Shown here: positions 9,201 to 17,037 of the stretch, piece after piece
Position numbering within the stretch: position 1 is the stretch's first letter
Layout of the letters: every line of letters starts with the position of its first letter
NCBI RefSeq assembly: GCF_016864375.1
Contig: NZ_CP069354.1
Coordinates: 186,001 to 250,000, forward strand
DNA length: 64,000 bases
From: Microvirga sp. VF16
GTDB taxonomy: Bacteria; Pseudomonadota; Alphaproteobacteria; Rhizobiales; Beijerinckiaceae
Direction of reading: 5' to 3'
Translations under genes and position numbers: made by a program
Notes under the pieces: generated by a model
Database searches by the model: none
What the model was told of the DNA's origin: nothing
The model's input: the letters and a program-made list of their open reading frames with translations, nothing else

Positions 9201-9695
9201 GGCGCATCTTATGACGGCTGGTCCGCACAGGCCTTCGCCGAACTCAGCTATCGTTTCGATCTCGCAGGCTTTCAGCTGGAGCCGTTCATCGGCGCCTCCG
9301 TGCTGCGGCTACATATGGATACCTTCCAGGAGGAGGGCGGGGCGGCCGCACTCACCGGTCTCGGACAGGATCAGGATCTCGCCACCACCACGCTGGGCCT
9401 GCGGGCTCAGACGCGCCTGAGCGCCGACGTTCCACTGACAATCCGCGGCATGCTCGGCTGGCGCCATGCCTTCGATGTCGAGCCTGAAACGCTTCTCGCC
9501 TTTGCGGGTAGCGCCTCGGCCTTTGCGGTGGCGGGCGTGCCCGTGGGTCGAAACGCACTCGCGGTGGAGGCCGGTCTCGACTGGCAGGCCTCGGACGCCC
9601 TGAGCCTTGGTGTGGCCTATTCCGGTCAGATCGACGAACGCGCGCAGGACCATGCGCTCAAAGGCAACCTCGTCTGGCGCTTCGGCACACATTGA
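6225..9695 (+). CDS. Autotransporter (type Va secretion) with repetitive beta-helix passenger
   Basis: The 1156-residue protein has three parts. An N-terminal signal peptide ends near residue 39 (LTGTALAALLPLPPAVHADE). A passenger of about 700 residues has degenerate repeats of about 50 residues (GTGTLTIENGGSV, GSSGTVTVSGAGS, LYVGGNGTG), then PATR-like strands (LTKTGIGTLTLSGSNTYTGG), as expected for a right-handed beta-helix. A Pro/Asp/Thr linker at about 747-765 leads to a C-terminal region with an autotransporter beta-barrel from about residue 885 (LALWGEGFGSWG). The chain ends WRFGTH rather than with a terminal aromatic residue. No protease triad is obvious, so an adhesin-like role is more likely than an enzyme. 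It lies alone between secB and dnaQ. Confidence 0.9.
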   Translation: MLFARDHRNERPINFHKRLLLTGTALAALLPLPPAVHADEIIDNGAVVTIPGTHPSPWDAGGVLTVGDTSTGTLVIVNGGVIRSVDGVIGATFGSSGMVTVRDNGSQWITTRLYLGTGGTGTLSIENGGSVTSTGVALGSHVDTSSGSMTVTGAGSRLRSNALLSVGDSGTGVLTIENGGTVNVINNNSYIGFVAGSSGTVTVRGPGSQWSTEGNLSVGNHGTGTLTIEDGGSVHSGTSLIGDNTGSSGTVTVSGAGSRWTTDNILYVGGNGTGTLTIANGGAVSSDVTTLGFNVGGQGTLTLNGTNISRGILTTGQVIKDRGDGTLTFNGGILRATRDESSFVSGFAPGNVVINGGGAFLDSNGHTIGIANVLSGSGSLTKTGIGTLTLSGSNTYTGGTTINDGTIEIRNAAALGMGDIFLAGGHLRSNIAGTATLSNPIIIRAGDPVRTISAAMGQTLNINFGFVGNSATLRFGTASDTGTVSVVGPLRNGYGIYWIDVVGGTLRAGSRALSTLLSGGAQALTIHENATVDLTTYDSTFFDLRGRGTLTGNGATFTISEGIFDGTISGNTTLKKVTPVTLTLNGRNTLTGPTQVLNGLLLVNGSLASSPVSVSVDAHGKGTLGGTGIVGSLSVLSGGTVAPGNSIGTLNVNGNVSFAPGSVYALEIDKARRSDRIAATGAATLSGGTVQILPDQGTGYVENRPYTILAAQRGVSGQFAGTSGGPFAFVTPTLGYSNDTVTLTLVRKTDPTDPTDPTNPDEPTPTAFHSVAQTINQYRTADAVEALGAGDTLYRTVLGASVGAARQAFDALSGEAHASAMSVAYEDGRRVREAILTRLRQPAGSNLPTLEQGSYNAAYAADLPGAGPQTIAVPGLSLDPRRLALWGEGFGSWGKADSNGNAASLDTSTGGFILGADAALDPTWRLGVAGGFTRTTFDIDGRLSSGTNESIFSALYGSSTWGALSLRLGAAYAWYDVDIQRRVQFPGFTDSTGASYDGWSAQAFAELSYRFDLAGFQLEPFIGASVLRLHMDTFQEEGGAAALTGLGQDQDLATTTLGLRAQTRLSADVPLTIRGMLGWRHAFDVEPETLLAFAGSASAFAVAGVPVGRNALAVEAGLDWQASDALSLGVAYSGQIDERAQDHALKGNLVWRFGTH

Positions 9696-9700
9696 GGCAG

Positions 9701-9720
9701 TCGATCCACCCTGGGATCGA
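9701..9720. terminator. Short hairpin between convergent autotransporter and dnaQ genes
   Basis: TCGATCC and GGATCGA form a perfect seven-base stem with a six-base loop in the 27-base gap between two convergent genes. There is no clear T-run on either side, so terminator function is tentative. Confidence 0.4.
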
Positions 9721-9722
9721 TC

Positions 9723-10445
9723 TCAGGACGCCTCAGGCGTGGTCTCACCGAGATATTCGCGCCAGAGAGCGTTCTCTCCGAGGGACTTGATGAAGGCCTC
9801 GTGCGCCGCGCGCTCGGCGTCGGTCAGGCGCGAGATCAGGGTGCGCGGACGGGCCTCTCGTGCCGCAATCTCGCCCTGCACGGTCGCGCGGCTTCGCGCG
9901 GCAGGCTTCATCGCGAGGTCGAAGCCGACCTGCCGGCCGCCGATCAGCTCGATATAGACCTCGGCCAGGATCTCGGCGTCGAGCAATGCTCCGTGCTTGG
10001 TGCGCTTGGAATTGTCGATTCCATAACGGCTGCAGAGCGCATCGAGGTTGTTCGCCGCACCCGGATGCTTGCGCCGGGCCATCGAGAGCGTGTCGACCAC
10101 ATCGGGAAGGTTGAATGGCCTGTGCCCGGTGCGGGCGAATTCCGCATTCAGAAAGCCGATGTCGAAGGCGGCATTGTGGATCACGAGCCGCGCATCGCGG
10201 ACGAACTCGGCGAACTCGTCCGCAACCGCCGCGAAAACCGGCTTGTCGGCCAGAAACTCGTCCGACAGGCCGTGGACCGCGAAGGCGCCGGGCGAAACCG
10301 GGCATTCCGGGTTGATATAGACGTGATAGCTCTTGCCGGTCGGGATGTGGTTGAGAAGCTCGACGCAGCCGATTTCGATCACCCGGTCGCCATTCGCATG
10401 GTTGGTGCCGGTAGTTTCGGTATCGAGAACGATTTCACGCAACAT
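9723..10445 (-). CDS. dnaQ: DNA polymerase III epsilon subunit
   Basis: A 240-residue DEDDh 3'-5' proofreading exonuclease. Exo I is IVLDTETTGTN at about residues 5-15, Exo II is HNAAFDIGFLNAEF near 105-118, and Exo III is HGALLDAEILAEVY near 165-178, so all metal-binding acidic residues and the general-base histidine are present. The C-terminal tail beyond residue 185 would bind the alpha subunit. It is the last gene of the leftward run from the origin (DUF299 gene, maf, aroE, coaE, dnaQ), six bases after coaE. This order is widely conserved in alphaproteobacteria. ATG 10445 begins MLREIVLDTE, the usual family N-terminus. Confidence 0.95.
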   Translation of the reverse strand: MLREIVLDTETTGTNHANGDRVIEIGCVELLNHIPTGKSYHVYINPECPVSPGAFAVHGLSDEFLADKPVFAAVADEFAEFVRDARLVIHNAAFDIGFLNAEFARTGHRPFNLPDVVDTLSMARRKHPGAANNLDALCSRYGIDNSKRTKHGALLDAEILAEVYIELIGGRQVGFDLAMKPAARSRATVQGEIAAREARPRTLISRLTDAERAAHEAFIKSLGENALWREYLGETTPEAS

Positions 10446-10451
10446 CGTTGA

Positions 10452-11069
10452 CTAACTCTTCATCAAAAAAGGATGACGCCGTCCCGGCCGGCCGGCGAGA
10501 CAGGCGAGAACGGACCGCACCTGCGCCTCCGCCGAGTCGAAACCGCGGCTGGTATCAACCAGAAAATGGGCGCGCCGACGCTTGTCCTCGTCCCTCATCT
10601 GCTTGGCCAGGATGGCACGAAATTTTTCATCCGTCATGCCAGGACGGGCGAGCACGCGGTCGCGCTGAACGGAGGCTGGCGCGGTGACGACGAGAACCGC
10701 GTCGCAGCGCGTTTCGCCTCCGGTCTCGAACAGGAGGGGAATGTCGAGCACGGCCACCGGCGACAGGACCGAGACCTTTTTGAGAAAGGCTTCCTCCTCC
10801 TCGCGCACCAGCGGATGCACGATGGCCTCCAGCTGCGTCATACGCTCGGGATTGTCGAGGACCGCCGCTCCGAGCTTTGCCCGGTCGACGGCATCGTCGC
10901 TGACCGTGCCGGGAAAGGCTTTTTCGATCAACGGCGCGGCACGGCCGCGATAGAGCTTGTGCACGGCAGCGTCGGCATCATGAACCGGCACACCGAGCTT
11001 GCGAAACAGATCGGCGGTGGCCGATTTTCCCATGCCGATGGAGCCGGTGAGGCCAAGCACGAAGGTCAT
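10452..11069 (-). CDS. coaE: Dephospho-CoA kinase
   Basis: A 205-residue enzyme catalysing the last step of coenzyme A synthesis, phosphorylation of the ribose 3'-hydroxyl of dephospho-CoA. The Walker A loop is [11 protein letters not shown] at about residues 6-16, followed by [15 protein letters not shown] and [12 protein letters not shown], both CoaE hallmarks, and a lid with [15 protein letters not shown] 11069 overlaps the aroE stop by four bases, so the genes are probably translationally coupled, and dnaQ follows closely. Length is normal for the family. Confidence 0.94.
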   Translation of the reverse strand: MTFVLGLTGSIGMGKSATADLFRKLGVPVHDADAAVHKLYRGRAAPLIEKAFPGTVSDDAVDRAKLGAAVLDNPERMTQLEAIVHPLVREEEEAFLKKVSVLSPVAVLDIPLLFETGGETRCDAVLVVTAPASVQRDRVLARPGMTDEKFRAILAKQMRDEDKRRRAHFLVDTSRGFDSAEAQVRSVLACLAGRPGRRHPFLMKS

Positions 11070-11914
11070 CTTTTGCCCTCGATATCGGCGAGGATCAGCG
11101 CGCGCAATTCAGGCGTCACCTCGGGCGTCACGCCGAACCAGCGTTTGAATCCAGGCACTGCCTGATGAAGCAGCATGCCGAGACCATCGACTGTTCTTAA
11201 ACCCTGCGCCGTCGCCGCAGCCAGGAGGGGGGTCTCGAGCGGAACATAGACGATGTCCGCCACGGCGGCGTTGCGCGGCGCCTTGGACAAATCGAGGGTG
11301 AGCGGTGGCTGGCCCGCCATGCCGAGCGACGTGGTGTTGACGATGAGCTGGGCATGCGGGATCACCCGCGGAAGAGCCTCCCAGGCCGAGGTCTCCAAGC
11401 CGACGGAACTGCCGGGCCTGAGATCCCGGACCAAGTCTTCGGCCTTCGACAGGGTACGGTTTGCGACGAAGATGCGCTTGCAAGGCCGGTTCTGAAGACC
11501 CGCCACCACGGCATGGGCGGCTCCGCCGGCCCCGAGCACGAGAACCGTCTCCACATCCTGTTCCCAGCCTATCCCCAGGGTCGCATCGAGATGGGCCATG
11601 AAGCCGGTGACATCCGTGTTGTCGCCCCAGAGCACGCCATCCTCGATCCAGAGGGTGTTGACGGCGCCCACCCTCTCCGCCTGCGCTGTGCGACGCTCGA
11701 CGCCGAGGAAAGCTATCTCCTTGTGCGGGATGGTGACGTTGCCTCCGGCGAAGCCCTGCGACCGAAAGCCCTTCAAGAAATCCCCGAAGTTAACAGGCGC
11801 GACATCGATGCGCTCATAGGAGCCGTCGAGCCCGTATTGCTGCAGCCAATACCCATGGATCAGCGGCGAGCGGGAATGCTTGATCGGATGGCCGACGACG
11901 AAGGCCTTCGTCAT
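11066..11914 (-). CDS. aroE: Shikimate dehydrogenase
   Basis: A 282-residue NADPH-dependent enzyme that reduces 3-dehydroshikimate to shikimate for aromatic amino acid synthesis. The substrate site is seen in [15 protein letters not shown] (Ser14 and Ser16), NVTIPHKE with the catalytic lysine, and DNTDVTGF. The Rossmann motif is [11 protein letters not shown], followed by [13 protein letters not shown] 11914 starts [17 protein letters not shown], the normal N-terminus; the frame upstream to 12115 is a shadow of maf. It lies 13 bases downstream of maf and overlaps coaE by four bases. Confidence 0.94.
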   Translation of the reverse strand: MTKAFVVGHPIKHSRSPLIHGYWLQQYGLDGSYERIDVAPVNFGDFLKGFRSQGFAGGNVTIPHKEIAFLGVERRTAQAERVGAVNTLWIEDGVLWGDNTDVTGFMAHLDATLGIGWEQDVETVLVLGAGGAAHAVVAGLQNRPCKRIFVANRTLSKAEDLVRDLRPGSSVGLETSAWEALPRVIPHAQLIVNTTSLGMAGQPPLTLDLSKAPRNAAVADIVYVPLETPLLAAATAQGLRTVDGLGMLLHQAVPGFKRWFGVTPEVTPELRALILADIEGKR

Positions 11915-11927
11915 GAAGTCAAAATCC

Positions 11928-12545
11928 TTAAAGGGCAAGGCAGCCGAGACGGCGCAAGGCGGCGAGAAGCGGGAGGAGAGGAAGGCCCAAAATCGTCGAG
12001 TGATCCCCTTCGACCGTCTCGAAGAGATGAACGCCGAACCCTTCGAGCTGGTAAACGCCGACGCTTTTGAGCACATCCGGACCGGCGAGGTCGAGATAGA
12101 GATCGATGACCTCATCCGTCAGAGGCCGCATGGTCAGATAGGCGCTCGCCACGAAATCCTCGACCACCTGCCCGCCGATGGCGAGAGTTCCTGCGGAATG
12201 GAGAGCATGCTGACGCCCCGCCACGCGCTTGAGCTGCGCATGTGCGGCGGCCCGGTCTACCGATTTGTGAAAAATTTCTCCTTCGCATTCGAGCACCTGA
12301 TCAGCCCCCAGCACGACCCTTTCAGGATGACGGCGACTCACCGCAAGCGCCTTTTCCGCAGCAAGGCGTGTGGCAAGCGCAGGCAGATCGAGTTTTTCCG
12401 CTGCGGCCGCCTCTTCAATGGCGCGCTCGTCGATACCCGCATTCTGCGTCTCGACGGGAAGGCCCGCACTCACGAGCAGCGTAAGGCGTGTCGCGCTTGT
12501 CGAGGCGAGAAGCAGCTTTTCGGAATGGGTCCAGAGTGCGGGCAT
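11928..12545 (-). CDS. maf: Maf family nucleotide pyrophosphatase
   Basis: A 205-residue Maf protein. LLLASTSATRLTLL has the SxSxxR motif, ERVVLGADQVLECEG has the catalytic aspartate region, and VLKSVGVYQLEGFG is the C-terminal family signature. Maf enzymes hydrolyse non-canonical or methylated nucleoside triphosphates to monophosphates, acting as house-cleaning enzymes. The QLEG context resembles the YceF-like branch (7-methyl-GTP), but this cannot be fixed by eye. ATG 12545 is chosen because the extension to 12617 overlaps the DUF299 coding region. It sits five bases after that gene in the leftward operon. Confidence 0.9.
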   Translation of the reverse strand: MPALWTHSEKLLLASTSATRLTLLVSAGLPVETQNAGIDERAIEEAAAAEKLDLPALATRLAAEKALAVSRRHPERVVLGADQVLECEGEIFHKSVDRAAAHAQLKRVAGRQHALHSAGTLAIGGQVVEDFVASAYLTMRPLTDEVIDLYLDLAGPDVLKSVGVYQLEGFGVHLFETVEGDHSTILGLPLLPLLAALRRLGCLAL

Positions 12546-12549
12546 GAAT

Positions 12550-13380
12550 CTATTCCGCGATAAAACGCAGCCGATGGTCGCGATAGAGATCGATGATCGC
12601 CGCCGCGGTCTCCTCAATGGAGCGGCGGGTCACGTCGATCACCGGCCAGCCGTTGCGGGCGAAGAGCCGCCGTGACGCTGCGAGTTCCTCCGCCACCGCG
12701 TCGCGATCCACATAAGACGTGTCGTCATCGGCGTTGAGACTGAGGAGGCGGTTCTGCCGGATTTGCACGATGCGTTCCGGCGTTGCTACGAGCCCGACGA
12801 TGAGGGCTTTTTTAGCCGATTCCAGAACCGGTGGTGGCGGCACGCCGGGCACGAGAGGAATATTCGCCGTTTTCAGGCCGCGATTGGCGAGATAGACCGC
12901 CGTCGGCGTCTTCGAGGTGCGGCTCACGCCGACGAGGATCACATCCGCTTCATCGAGATCATGCGGCAGATGCCCGTCGTCATGGAGAAGTGTGAAGTTC
13001 ATCGCGTCGATGCGCTTGAAATATTCTGCGTTCAGCATGTGCTGCGCACCGGGGCGCGCGGTCGAATGCGTACCGAGATAGGAGGAGAGCAGGGCGTGCA
13101 CCGGCTCGAGCACGGAGAGATGCGGCGAGCCGGTGGCGCGGCAAACCTCTTCGAGCCGATGAGCCAGATCCTGCTCGACCAGGGTGTAGAGCACGATGCC
13201 GGGCGCGGTCTCGATCTCGCTGATCACGCGCTCGAGCTGCGTGTTGGAGCGCACGAGCGGATAGACATGCTCGATGGCGGCGACGCCCTCATATTGCGCC
13301 ACCACCGCGCGGGCGACGGTGATCAGCGTTTCGCCAGTCGAATCCGAGACGAGATGGAGATGGAAATAGCTGCGTCCCAC
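12550..13380 (-). CDS. DUF299 PEP synthase / pyruvate-phosphate dikinase regulatory protein
   Basis: A 276-residue member of the bifunctional kinase/phosphorylase family that regulates PEP synthase or pyruvate phosphate dikinase by ADP-dependent phosphorylation and Pi-dependent dephosphorylation. [14 protein letters not shown] near the N-terminus and [19 protein letters not shown], a P-loop-like nucleotide site near residues 150-168, are family hallmarks. The start is GTG 13380 (reading [12 protein letters not shown]), with GGAGAG upstream. It is the first leftward gene next to the putative replication origin, the same position that, as I recall, its Caulobacter homologue occupies. Confidence 0.88.
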   Translation of the reverse strand: MGRSYFHLHLVSDSTGETLITVARAVVAQYEGVAAIEHVYPLVRSNTQLERVISEIETAPGIVLYTLVEQDLAHRLEEVCRATGSPHLSVLEPVHALLSSYLGTHSTARPGAQHMLNAEYFKRIDAMNFTLLHDDGHLPHDLDEADVILVGVSRTSKTPTAVYLANRGLKTANIPLVPGVPPPPVLESAKKALIVGLVATPERIVQIRQNRLLSLNADDDTSYVDRDAVAEELAASRRLFARNGWPVIDVTRRSIEETAAAIIDLYRDHRLRFIAE

Positions 13381-13413
13381 GGCGGATGCTCTCCATGGAG
13401 AGGAGTCGATCAG

Positions 13414-13422
13414 TGTGGATAA
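13414..13422 (-). promoter_or_regulatory. Consensus DnaA box
   Basis: TGTGGATAA on the plus strand is the reverse complement of TTATCCACA, the perfect DnaA 9-mer. It lies 34 bases upstream of the GTG start of the DUF299 gene, inside the putative origin. Confidence 0.82.
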
Positions 13423-13575
13423 AACGACCCGGTCCCGAGGTCCAGCGGAGGGGCCTGTGGGATTCGTCTCAAGCCATCAACAGGGCTCATCGTTGTGCGA
13501 CTCTGAAACTGTCCAATTGGGAGAATCCGGCACGAATCACCCCCAAATTTTCGATTCAGATTTGGTTAATCTTCG

Positions 13576-13590
13576 TTAACGGGCTGTTAA
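13576..13590. promoter_or_regulatory. CtrA-type binding site 1 in putative origin
   Basis: TTAA-CGGGCTG-TTAA matches the TTAA-N7-TTAA consensus of the cell-cycle regulator CtrA exactly. An adjacent TTAA at 13566 has a six-base gap, and another lies at 13594, so TTAA tetramers cluster here. Confidence 0.72.
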
Positions 13591-13634
13591 GGTTTAACAA
13601 TTCGGAAAGGATTGTGGCACGTCCGCCCCAACCG

Positions 13635-13649
13635 TTAATGACCCGTTAA
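13635..13649. promoter_or_regulatory. CtrA-type binding site 2 in putative origin
   Basis: TTAA-TGACCCG-TTAA is a second exact TTAA-N7-TTAA site, 59 bp from the first. Paired CtrA sites are what one expects in an origin silenced by CtrA~P; here they are also about 110-185 bp upstream of the hemE start. Confidence 0.72.
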
Positions 13650-13759
13650 CAGCGCAGCCCATGTGGAACGCCTGTGGACGGGGTTGCGGCTTTGCGATTC
13701 ACGGCCCAAGAGAAACATCAGATTCTTTGATTCAAAGATTATATTTTAAGAGAGGGCCT

Positions 13760-14797
13760 GTGAGCGAGCGTCCCACCAAAGCGATCCTCCGCGTGCTGAA
13801 CGGCGAGCCGGTCTGGCCGCTGCCGATCTGGATCATGCGTCAGGCCGGCCGTTATCTGCCGGAATATCGAGCCACCCGAAGCCAAGCGGGCTCCTTTCTC
13901 GATCTCTGCTACACGCCGAGGCTTGCCGAGGAGGTAACGCTTCAGCCGATCCGCCGCTTCGGCTTCGACGCCTCGATCCTGTTCTCCGACATCCTGGTCA
14001 TCCCCCATGCGCTGGGCCAGGACGTGCGCTTCGTCGAGAATGAAGGACCGAAGCTCGATCCGGTGACTTCCGAGAAAGATTTTTCGAGACTCGCCGAGGA
14101 GCTGCCGCTGGAGCGGCTCGATCCGGTCTTCGAGACCCTCGACCGCCTGAGCAAGAGCCTGCCGAAGGAAACGACGCTCCTCGGCTTCTGCGGCGCACCC
14201 TGGACGGTGGCGAGCTACATGATCGCCGGCAAGGGGACGCCCGATCAGGCACCGGCGCGGCTGACCGCCTATCGCGATCCGGCTTTCATGGATGCACTGA
14301 TCGACCGGCTGGTCCAAGCCTCCACTGCCTATCTCATCCGCCAGATCGATGCAGGCGCGGAGGCGGTCCAGATCTTCGAGAGTTTTGGATCCGCCCTGCC
14401 ACCCGCGCTTTTCGACCGGCTGTCGCTCGGCCCGATCCGCCGGATGGTGGAGGGCTTGAAGGCGGCGCGGCCGCAGGCAAAGGCCATCGTGTTCGTGCGC
14501 GGCGGCGGTGCCAACCTTCATCGCTTCGCGGCAGCCGGGATCGGCGATGCCCTGGCCCTCGACTGGACCCTCGATCCAGCCGTCGTGCTGCCGACCCTGC
14601 CGGGCATGGTCGCGACCCAGGGCAATCTCGATCCACTCGCGCTGATTGCCGGGGGCGAGGCGCTGACCAAAGGTGTCGATCATATCCTCAATGCGGTGCG
14701 CGGACAGCCGCATATCTTCAATCTCGGGCACGGCATCCTGCCGGAGACACCGATCGAACACGTGGAACAGATGATCGCTCGCGTGCGGGGGGCATGA
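13760..14797 (+). CDS. hemE: Uroporphyrinogen decarboxylase
   Basis: A 345-residue cytoplasmic enzyme that decarboxylates the four acetate side chains of uroporphyrinogen III to give coproporphyrinogen III. IWIMRQAGRYLPEYR near the N-terminus is the family signature, GFCGAPWTVASYMIAG the second, and FNLGHGILPETP lies near the C-terminus. The start is GTG 13760 with AAGAGAGGG just upstream (13748-13756); codons back to 13661 read through the putative origin and are rejected. It begins the rightward run and is followed one base later by hemJ, making a haem pathway pair. Expression may be tied to the cell cycle through the CtrA-type sites upstream, which is inference. Confidence 0.95.
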   Translation: MSERPTKAILRVLNGEPVWPLPIWIMRQAGRYLPEYRATRSQAGSFLDLCYTPRLAEEVTLQPIRRFGFDASILFSDILVIPHALGQDVRFVENEGPKLDPVTSEKDFSRLAEELPLERLDPVFETLDRLSKSLPKETTLLGFCGAPWTVASYMIAGKGTPDQAPARLTAYRDPAFMDALIDRLVQASTAYLIRQIDAGAEAVQIFESFGSALPPALFDRLSLGPIRRMVEGLKAARPQAKAIVFVRGGGANLHRFAAAGIGDALALDWTLDPAVVLPTLPGMVATQGNLDPLALIAGGEALTKGVDHILNAVRGQPHIFNLGHGILPETPIEHVEQMIARVRGA

Positions 14798-14798
14798 G

Positions 14799-15224
14799 AT
14801 GTTGTATCTTTGGATCAAGGCGGCCCACGTGATCGCCATCATCGCGTGGATGGCGGGCATGCTCTATCTGCCGCGTCTCTTCGTCTATCATTGCGATGTG
14901 CCGAAAGGCTCGATCCAGTCCGAGACCTTCAAGATCATGGAGCGGCGTCTGCTCAAGGCGATCATCAACCCGGCCATGAGCTTGGCCTGGATCCTGGGCT
15001 TGATCCTAATCTGGCAAGGCGGCTGGTACACCTCCGGCTGGCTGCACGCGAAGGTGCTCCTGGTGCTGATCCTGTCCGGCGTCCACGGTTTCCTGTCGAA
15101 GACCGTGAAAGTCTTTGCCGCCGACGCGAATGTGCGACCGGCGAAGTTCTACCGGATGATCAACGAGGTCCCGACGATCCTCATGATCGGCATCGTGATC
15201 CTGGTGATCGTGAAGCCATTTTGA
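14799..15224 (+). CDS. hemJ: Protoporphyrinogen oxidase HemJ
   Basis: A 141-residue inner-membrane protein with four hydrophobic segments (about residues 5-24, 52-72, 80-98 and 120-139). The N-terminus LWIKAAHVIAIIAWMAGMLYLPRLFVYH carries the histidine (His10) that is conserved and essential in HemJ, and HAKVLLVLILSGVHG holds the conserved lysine. HemJ converts protoporphyrinogen IX to protoporphyrin IX in bacteria without HemG or HemY. It follows hemE directly, with a G-rich stretch at 14786-14792 as ribosome binding site, so it is co-transcribed with an enzyme two steps earlier in the pathway. Confidence 0.92.
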   Translation: MLYLWIKAAHVIAIIAWMAGMLYLPRLFVYHCDVPKGSIQSETFKIMERRLLKAIINPAMSLAWILGLILIWQGGWYTSGWLHAKVLLVLILSGVHGFLSKTVKVFAADANVRPAKFYRMINEVPTILMIGIVILVIVKPF

Positions 15225-15699
15225 TTTTTTGTTCAACACATTCAACACAACTGTCATCCCGGACGGTGCAGCCGATCCGGGATCGCAGGACGAGTATGGC
15301 GCGATCTTCCCTCCCCCTTGCGGGGAGGGGCAGGGGCGGTGGTGGTGTGACGAGGTGAGCGATCAGTCCAGCCGGATACTGTAGTAGCCATTGATCCAGC
15401 TGGAAAATGCAGCGCTCCGACTTTTCGACCCCCACCCTCAATCCCTCCCCGCAAGGGGGAGGGAAGAGACGTCCTGCCCGCCCCGGTGCTCGCGACGTCG
15501 TGTTTTAAACCCTCTTGAGCCTTGGCCCGAATAAGGCTAAAAGGGAGTCCTCTTCCTCTAAAGACAGGTTGCGCTGCACGGGCCCGACAGGGCTCTCTCA
15601 AGTCACCCTTCGTGAACTGAGCGGCCCTGTCCAACGTTTCCCCGACCTTCCCGCGTACAGCTCCATCTGCCCGCGATTTTACCCCGAGAGTGTTCCCCG
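15225..15699. repeat. hemJ-rho gap with palindromic elements
   Basis: This 475-bp stretch has no supported gene. It holds one family C element (15253-15284) and an exact 25-bp inverted repeat: 15305-15329 is the reverse complement of 15443-15467, around the core CCCTCCCC-GCAAGGGGGAGGG. The remaining 230 bp before rho (15468-15699) presumably hold the rho promoter and leader, but I cannot fix either. Confidence 0.7.
15253..15284 (+). repeat. Extragenic palindrome, family C, copy 1
   Basis: Begins GTCATCCCGGACGG and ends GCCGATCCGGGATC, 32 bp. It differs by one base from 46576-46607 and resembles the inverted copy at 46750-46781. This type of element is common between genes in Rhizobiales. Confidence 0.8.
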
Positions 15700-16965
15700 A
15701 TGAGGGAAATCAAACTTCAAGACCTGAAATCCAAATCCGCCACCGAACTGATCACCTTCGCTGAAGAGCTCGAGGTCGAGAACGCGAGCACCATGCGTAA
15801 GCAGGAGCTGATGTTCGCCATCCTCAAGCAGCTGGCGGCGCGCGAGGTGGAAATTATCGGCGCCGGCGTCGTCGAGGTGCTGCAGGACGGCTTCGGCTTC
15901 CTTCGTTCCGCCGATTCGAACTACCTGCCCGGCCCCGACGACATCTATGTCTCGCCCTCGCAGATCCGGAAATTCGGCTTGCGCACCGGCGACACGGTGG
16001 ACGGTCCGATCCGTGGTCCGAAAGAGGGCGAGCGCTATTTCGCGCTGCTCAAGGTCAACACGATCAATTTCGAGGATCCCGAGAAGATCCGGCACAAGGT
16101 TCACTTCGACAACCTGACGCCGCTCTTCCCGCACGAGCGCTTCAATCTCGAGATTGCGGATCCGACCAGAAAAGATTTCTCGCCGCGCATCATCGACATC
16201 GTCTCGCCCATCGGTAAGGGCCAGCGCGCGCTCATCGTCGCGCCGCCGCGCACCGGTAAGACCGTGCTGATGCAGAACGTCGCGCAGTCGATCACCACCA
16301 ACCATCCCGAGTGCTACCTCATCGTGCTGCTCATCGACGAGCGTCCGGAGGAAGTGACCGACATGCAGCGCTCGGTGAAGGGCGAGGTCGTGGCCTCCAC
16401 CTTCGACGAGCCGGCGACGCGCCACGTGCAGGTCGCCGAGATGGTGATCGAGAAGGCGAAGCGTCTGGTGGAACATGGCCGCGACGTGGTCATCCTGCTC
16501 GATTCGATCACGCGTCTGGGCCGCGCCTACAACACGGTGGTGCCGTCTTCAGGAAAAGTGCTCACCGGCGGTGTCGACGCCAACGCCCTGCAGCGTCCGA
16601 AGCGCTTCTTCGGTGCGGCGCGCAATATCGAGGAAGGCGGTTCGCTCACCATCATCGCGACCGCGCTGATCGATACCGGCTCGCGCATGGACGAAGTGAT
16701 CTTTGAAGAGTTCAAGGGCACCGGCAACTCGGAAATCATCCTGGATCGCAAGGTCGCCGACAAGCGCACCTTCCCGGCCATCGACATCACCCGCTCCGGC
16801 ACCCGTAAGGAAGAACTGCTGGTGCCGAGCGACACGCTCAAGAAGATGTATGTGCTGCGCCGCATCCTCAACCCGATGGGCACGGTGGATGCCATCGAGT
16901 TCCTGCTCGACAAGCTACGTCAGACCAAGTCGAACCAGGAATTCTTCGACTCGATGAACACCTAA
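15700..16965 (+). CDS. rho: Transcription termination factor Rho
   Basis: A 421-residue hexameric RNA helicase that terminates transcription. The N-terminal RNA-binding part begins [17 protein letters not shown] and contains the cold-shock-like segment [20 protein letters not shown]. The ATPase core has Walker [12 protein letters not shown] (about residues 183-193), Walker [17 protein letters not shown] with the Q-loop region [21 protein letters not shown], and the R-loop. Length and motifs are standard. It lies downstream of hemE-hemJ, the usual alphaproteobacterial order, and ends at a strong intrinsic terminator. Confidence 0.97.
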   Translation: MREIKLQDLKSKSATELITFAEELEVENASTMRKQELMFAILKQLAAREVEIIGAGVVEVLQDGFGFLRSADSNYLPGPDDIYVSPSQIRKFGLRTGDTVDGPIRGPKEGERYFALLKVNTINFEDPEKIRHKVHFDNLTPLFPHERFNLEIADPTRKDFSPRIIDIVSPIGKGQRALIVAPPRTGKTVLMQNVAQSITTNHPECYLIVLLIDERPEEVTDMQRSVKGEVVASTFDEPATRHVQVAEMVIEKAKRLVEHGRDVVILLDSITRLGRAYNTVVPSSGKVLTGGVDANALQRPKRFFGAARNIEEGGSLTIIATALIDTGSRMDEVIFEEFKGTGNSEIILDRKVADKRTFPAIDITRSGTRKEELLVPSDTLKKMYVLRRILNPMGTVDAIEFLLDKLRQTKSNQEFFDSMNT

Positions 16966-16992
16966 GGCGGAACGTCCGCCTACGGAATTTTG

Positions 16993-17030
16993 GCCCCATC
17001 CTCTCAAGCCAGGAGGGTGGGGCTTTTGTT
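16993..17030 (+). terminator. Intrinsic terminator of rho
   Basis: An 11-bp stem (GCCCCATCCTC with GAGGGTGGGGC, one G-T pair, nine-base loop) is followed by TTTTGTTTT. It lies 27 bases after the rho stop. Confidence 0.88.
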
Positions 17031-17037
17031 TTGTGTT

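Larger units (their letters stand above)
13381..13759. other. Putative chromosomal replication origin (oriC)
   Basis: A 379-bp gap between divergent genes. It contains a consensus DnaA box (TGTGGATAA, 13414), weaker DnaA-like TGTGG sequences at 13456, 13662 and 13673, and two exact TTAA-N7-TTAA CtrA-type sites. Nine GANTC methylation sites lie at 13403, 13461, 13499, 13523, 13534, 13553, 13696, 13721 and 13729, where about 1.5 would be expected by chance. AT-rich stretches at about 13541-13605 and 13709-13752 could be the unwinding element. The well-studied Caulobacter origin lies next to hemE and carries DnaA, CtrA and CcrM sites. Flanking genes point away from it on both sides. The call rests on context and motifs, not on function. 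Confidence 0.82.

Noticed and set aside
13566..13579. TTAA-N6-TTAA near the origin
   Set aside because: Spacing is six, not the seven required for the CtrA consensus; noted only as part of the TTAA cluster.
15305..15467. The inverted repeat as a terminator of hemJ
   Set aside because: Arms are 113 bp apart and there is no T-run; more likely a palindromic element.
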